A stretch of 64,000 bases of DNA from DUML01 sp050949905 (GTDB lineage: Bacteria; Bacillota; Desulfitobacteriia; Desulfitobacteriales; Syntrophobotulaceae), in contig JBMNGP010000014.1 in assembly GCA_050949905.1 (NCBI GenBank), positions 1 through 64,000 on the forward strand, written 5' to 3'. Shown here one piece after another: positions 61,859 to 64,000 of the stretch. Position 1 is the first letter of the stretch, and the number at the start of each line of letters is the position of its first letter. Below the pieces are notes generated by a model. It saw only the letters and a list, made by a program, of their open reading frames with translations, searched no databases and was not told where the DNA came from. Both the position numbers and the translations under genes were made by a program.

Positions 61859-63109
61859 ATGAACGAAAAGCTTAAGCTTAATCTCTTTCTCAGTCATAAA
61901 TATCTAAGACCGGATATTCTACAGAAGGTCTATTTGATGCTGCGGATTGTCCAGCCTAAGGTGGAACTGGAGCAGAGCAGGATGCCTGTCAATCTAAGCT
62001 TCGTGATTGACAGATCAGGTTCTATGAGCGGTGACAAGCTGTCGTTTACCAAGAAGGCGGTTAACTTTGCGCTTATGCATTTAGACAGTGAGGATACTGT
62101 CTCCATAGTTACTTTTGATGATGAAGTTAATACACTGGCTCCACCTCAGAAGGCTGTGCATAAGGATCAGATGGCAGCGATGGTCAAATCCGTCAGTCCG
62201 GGTGGATCCACCAACTTAAGCGGGGGGCTCTTCAAAGGAGCAGGCTTAGTCAGAGAAAACTATAGGAAAGAACAAGTCAACAGAGTTCTTCTGCTCACTG
62301 ATGGCCTGGCCAATGTTGGAGTGACCGAACCGGAGAAGATAGTTGCGAAGGTTAAAGGATTGGCTGAGAACAATATCTCTGCATCAACGCTGGGAGTAGG
62401 GAATAATTTTCAGGAAGATCTGCTGGTGGATATCGCAGAAGCGGGGAAAGGAAGCTTTTATTACATTGCCAGCCCGGATAACTTGCCTGAGATCTTCCGC
62501 CAAGAGCTACAGGGGCTGCTCAGCATCACAGGTCAGAATCTGGAGCTTGGTATCCGGCCTGCACAGGGGGTGGAAGTGCTGAGAATACTTGGTTATGAAC
62601 CACAGTGGGGAGATGAAGTTAAAATCAGTCTGCCGGATATTTATAGCGGAGAAACCAAGACCGTCCTGGTAGAATTGGGCGTCAAAGGAGGGTCTATAGG
62701 CAAGCAAAATCTGGGGATTGTTGGGTTTAAATATGATGATGTCTTGGATGGCTTAGCTTCTGTACAGTTTGAAATTGAGATGAATATTGAGGTTAGTGAT
62801 GAGGAAAGTTTGTTGGAGAATACCCTCGACCTTAAAGTTATTCAGGAGGTAGAATTTTTTGAGACCGCTCAGATTAAAGAAGAAGCCATCAGCAGAGCAG
62901 ACAGTGGAGATTTCCAGGGCGCCAGAGATCTTTTGGAAAGCCAGAAAGAGAAGTTAAACAGTATATACAGCCTTACAAAAGATCCGGAAGTATTGAAGGA
63001 AATCGACGAACTGGAGTTGAATTACCAACTTATGGAGAGAAAATCCTATACTTCGGATCTCAGGAAGAGTATGAAGCAGTCAAATTATAATACTAGACGA
63101 AAACGTTAA
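61859..63109 (+). CDS. von Willebrand factor A (vWA) domain protein
   Basis: A 416-residue cytoplasmic protein (no signal peptide or membrane helix). The vWA domain (about residues 42-225) has the metal-dependent site DRSGSMSG, SGGSTNLSGG-like loop SPGGSTNLSGGL, and LLLTDGLANVG. A C-terminal part of about 180 residues is beta-rich then coiled (EEAISRADSGDFQGARDLLE, tetratricopeptide-like). vWA proteins bind partners in a metal-dependent manner. GGAGGTG precedes ATG 61859. The WYL regulator gene follows directly. Confidence 0.83.
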   Translation: MNEKLKLNLFLSHKYLRPDILQKVYLMLRIVQPKVELEQSRMPVNLSFVIDRSGSMSGDKLSFTKKAVNFALMHLDSEDTVSIVTFDDEVNTLAPPQKAVHKDQMAAMVKSVSPGGSTNLSGGLFKGAGLVRENYRKEQVNRVLLLTDGLANVGVTEPEKIVAKVKGLAENNISASTLGVGNNFQEDLLVDIAEAGKGSFYYIASPDNLPEIFRQELQGLLSITGQNLELGIRPAQGVEVLRILGYEPQWGDEVKISLPDIYSGETKTVLVELGVKGGSIGKQNLGIVGFKYDDVLDGLASVQFEIEMNIEVSDEESLLENTLDLKVIQEVEFFETAQIKEEAISRADSGDFQGARDLLESQKEKLNSIYSLTKDPEVLKEIDELELNYQLMERKSYTSDLRKSMKQSNYNTRRKR

Positions 63110-63143
63110 AATAATAACGTACGGAAGCGGTAAGAAGGCGGTG

Positions 63144-64000
63144 TTGTTTTTGAGCAGGTTGGCCAAAGAAATTCGGACTTACCAGATGATTGTTGATGCT
63201 TTGCAAAATTGCATGGAAACCCAAGATATGAGTGAGTTTTGTGCGAGCCTCAAGATCACTGAGAAGGCATGCTTCAAATTTCTTGAAGAAGTCGCCCGGC
63301 AGTTGGATGTCGGGATTATTGAATGGGATGGCGAGCATCTGACCTTGGAAACCATCAAAGCATACAATCAAAAAAACAAGTCTGATGTTGGTGTCGGGAT
63401 GAAGAGGACTGCCAGGCTGACCAAAGTGATCGACCTGCTTAATAAGGCTACACCCCATGGTGGGATGACAATTGAGGAATTGACCGCCAGGCTGGAAGTG
63501 AGTGAACGTACTGTCTATAGAGACCTTGTCCAATTGGAGGAAGAATTAGGGATTGCTCTTGTCAGGCCGGAAAGGGAGGCAGGTAAGGCAGGTAGATACT
63601 CTCTTAAAGATATTTACCTCCCTCCCCTGAGTCCTGATAGGGCTCTTTTCATCTATTTGAGTCTATTGCAGCAGAAAGATACCGCACTTACTCTAGGTAT
63701 TGAAGATATAAAACAGACCCTGATTGGAACCCTTGCCAAGAACAGGTTTGATCTTAAAGATATACCTTTAGACATCATGGAGTCTCGCATTAACATAGTG
63801 GACCATACTTTGACCGAACCAGAAAAAGTGAGCGAAATTTTTCTGAAGATCCTTAAAGGACTGGAACAGAGCAAAGTGATTAGGATCAGATATTTTAAAT
63901 CATCCAGTCAGACTGTATCGGACAGGACGGTTCAGCCCTACGGGCTGATTTGTAAACATCATAACTGGTACCTGGTGGGAAGGTGTCTGGATAACCTTGC
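63144..64000 (+). CDS. WYL-domain transcriptional regulator, 5' part (runs off the window)
   Basis: The frame reads an N-terminal HTH-like region (SRLAKEIRTYQMIVDALQN), a second HTH with RTARLTKVIDLLNKATPHGG and SERTVYRDLVQLEEELG, then the WYL core KVIRIRYF, VQPYGLICKHHNWYLVGRC, where the sequence stops. WYL regulators sense nucleic acid or small ligands and often control anti-phage or DNA-damage genes. Start is TTG 63144 or 63150 (GAAGG 5-11 bases upstream). 35 bases separate it from the vWA gene, so one transcript is likely. The C-terminus is outside the window. Confidence 0.85.
   Translation, partial: MFLSRLAKEIRTYQMIVDALQNCMETQDMSEFCASLKITEKACFKFLEEVARQLDVGIIEWDGEHLTLETIKAYNQKNKSDVGVGMKRTARLTKVIDLLNKATPHGGMTIEELTARLEVSERTVYRDLVQLEEELGIALVRPEREAGKAGRYSLKDIYLPPLSPDRALFIYLSLLQQKDTALTLGIEDIKQTLIGTLAKNRFDLKDIPLDIMESRINIVDHTLTEPEKVSEIFLKILKGLEQSKVIRIRYFKSSSQTVSDRTVQPYGLICKHHNWYLVGRCLDNL

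Noticed and set aside
1..64000. CRISPR array, rRNA, riboswitch or T-box
   Set aside because: I looked for regular direct repeats with spacers, rRNA cores and T-box/riboswitch motifs and saw none that were convincing.

Overview
The window looks like a chromosomal segment of an anaerobic, endospore-forming Gram-positive bacterium (Firmicutes/Clostridia, most like the Peptococcaceae such as Desulfitobacterium or Desulfosporosinus). The pointers are a spore-type cwlD amidase, a B12-dependent class II ribonucleotide reductase, strong Shine-Dalgarno sites (GGAGG/AAGGAG) with many TTG and GTG starts, ARG-box operators, and a giant 2-hydroxyacyl-CoA dehydratase activase-type protein. The genus is an inference; no rRNA is present.

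Layout. 1-4.0 kb: 3' end of nrdJ, cwlD and an M20 amidohydrolase. 4.4-9.2 kb: argC-argJ-argB-argD behind an ARG-box promoter, with argJ broken by two single-base shifts. 9.2-12.0 kb: PhzF-like protein, NifU/IscU-like scaffold and an aspartate-type aminotransferase. 12.3-21 kb: an apparent organic-acid catabolic region (DHDPS-family aldolase/lyase, two FAH-family hydrolases, an aconitase-like hydratase, a GntR/FCD regulator, a GATE-domain membrane protein, a non-canonical SDR). 21-27 kb: PspC/toast-rack envelope pair, a repeat-rich non-coding stretch, a polar amino-acid ABC transporter and a lipoprotein. 27.2-31.5 kb: the activase-type protein, with no canonical start codon. 31.9-35.8 kb: argF-argG-argH behind a second ARG-box promoter built exactly like the first. 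36-44 kb: nadE, a nucleotidase, VanY-like peptidase, murC, a small-multidrug-export protein, a ComEC-like metallo-hydrolase with its DUF3006 partner, small proteins and a frameshifted CoA-binding protein. 44.5-51.8 kb: CWB2 cell-wall protein, MFS exporter, DUF378, frameshifted PrsW and a metallophosphoesterase.

Accessory island, 51,967-60,211. It starts at the 3' end of tRNA-Thr(CGT) and ends at a 33-base copy of that 3' end (32/33 identical), a clear attL/attR pair. No integrase is visible inside. It carries (i) a leftward four-gene operon: winged-helix-like protein, unknown protein, PD-(D/E)XK-like nuclease and RNase J-type beta-CASP metallo-nuclease, with a small fifth gene downstream; and (ii) a rightward SIR2 gene followed by only the first ~80 codons of a HerA-type ATPase, then an unrelated DUF6933/pRiA4b-ORF3 gene. 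The left ~100 bases of the island recur in decayed form at 56.68 kb, suggesting two elements accreted at one tRNA. The four-gene operon is the best candidate here for an undescribed (probably anti-phage) system; that function is inferred from context and nuclease folds only.

60.2-64 kb: an HD-domain remnant, a PrpE-like phosphoesterase, a vWA-domain protein and the start of a WYL-domain regulator that leaves the window. Three otherwise well-conserved genes (argJ, the CoA-binding protein, prsW) carry four single-base +1 shifts, so either the assembly has insertion errors or several genes are decaying; read checking would separate these.
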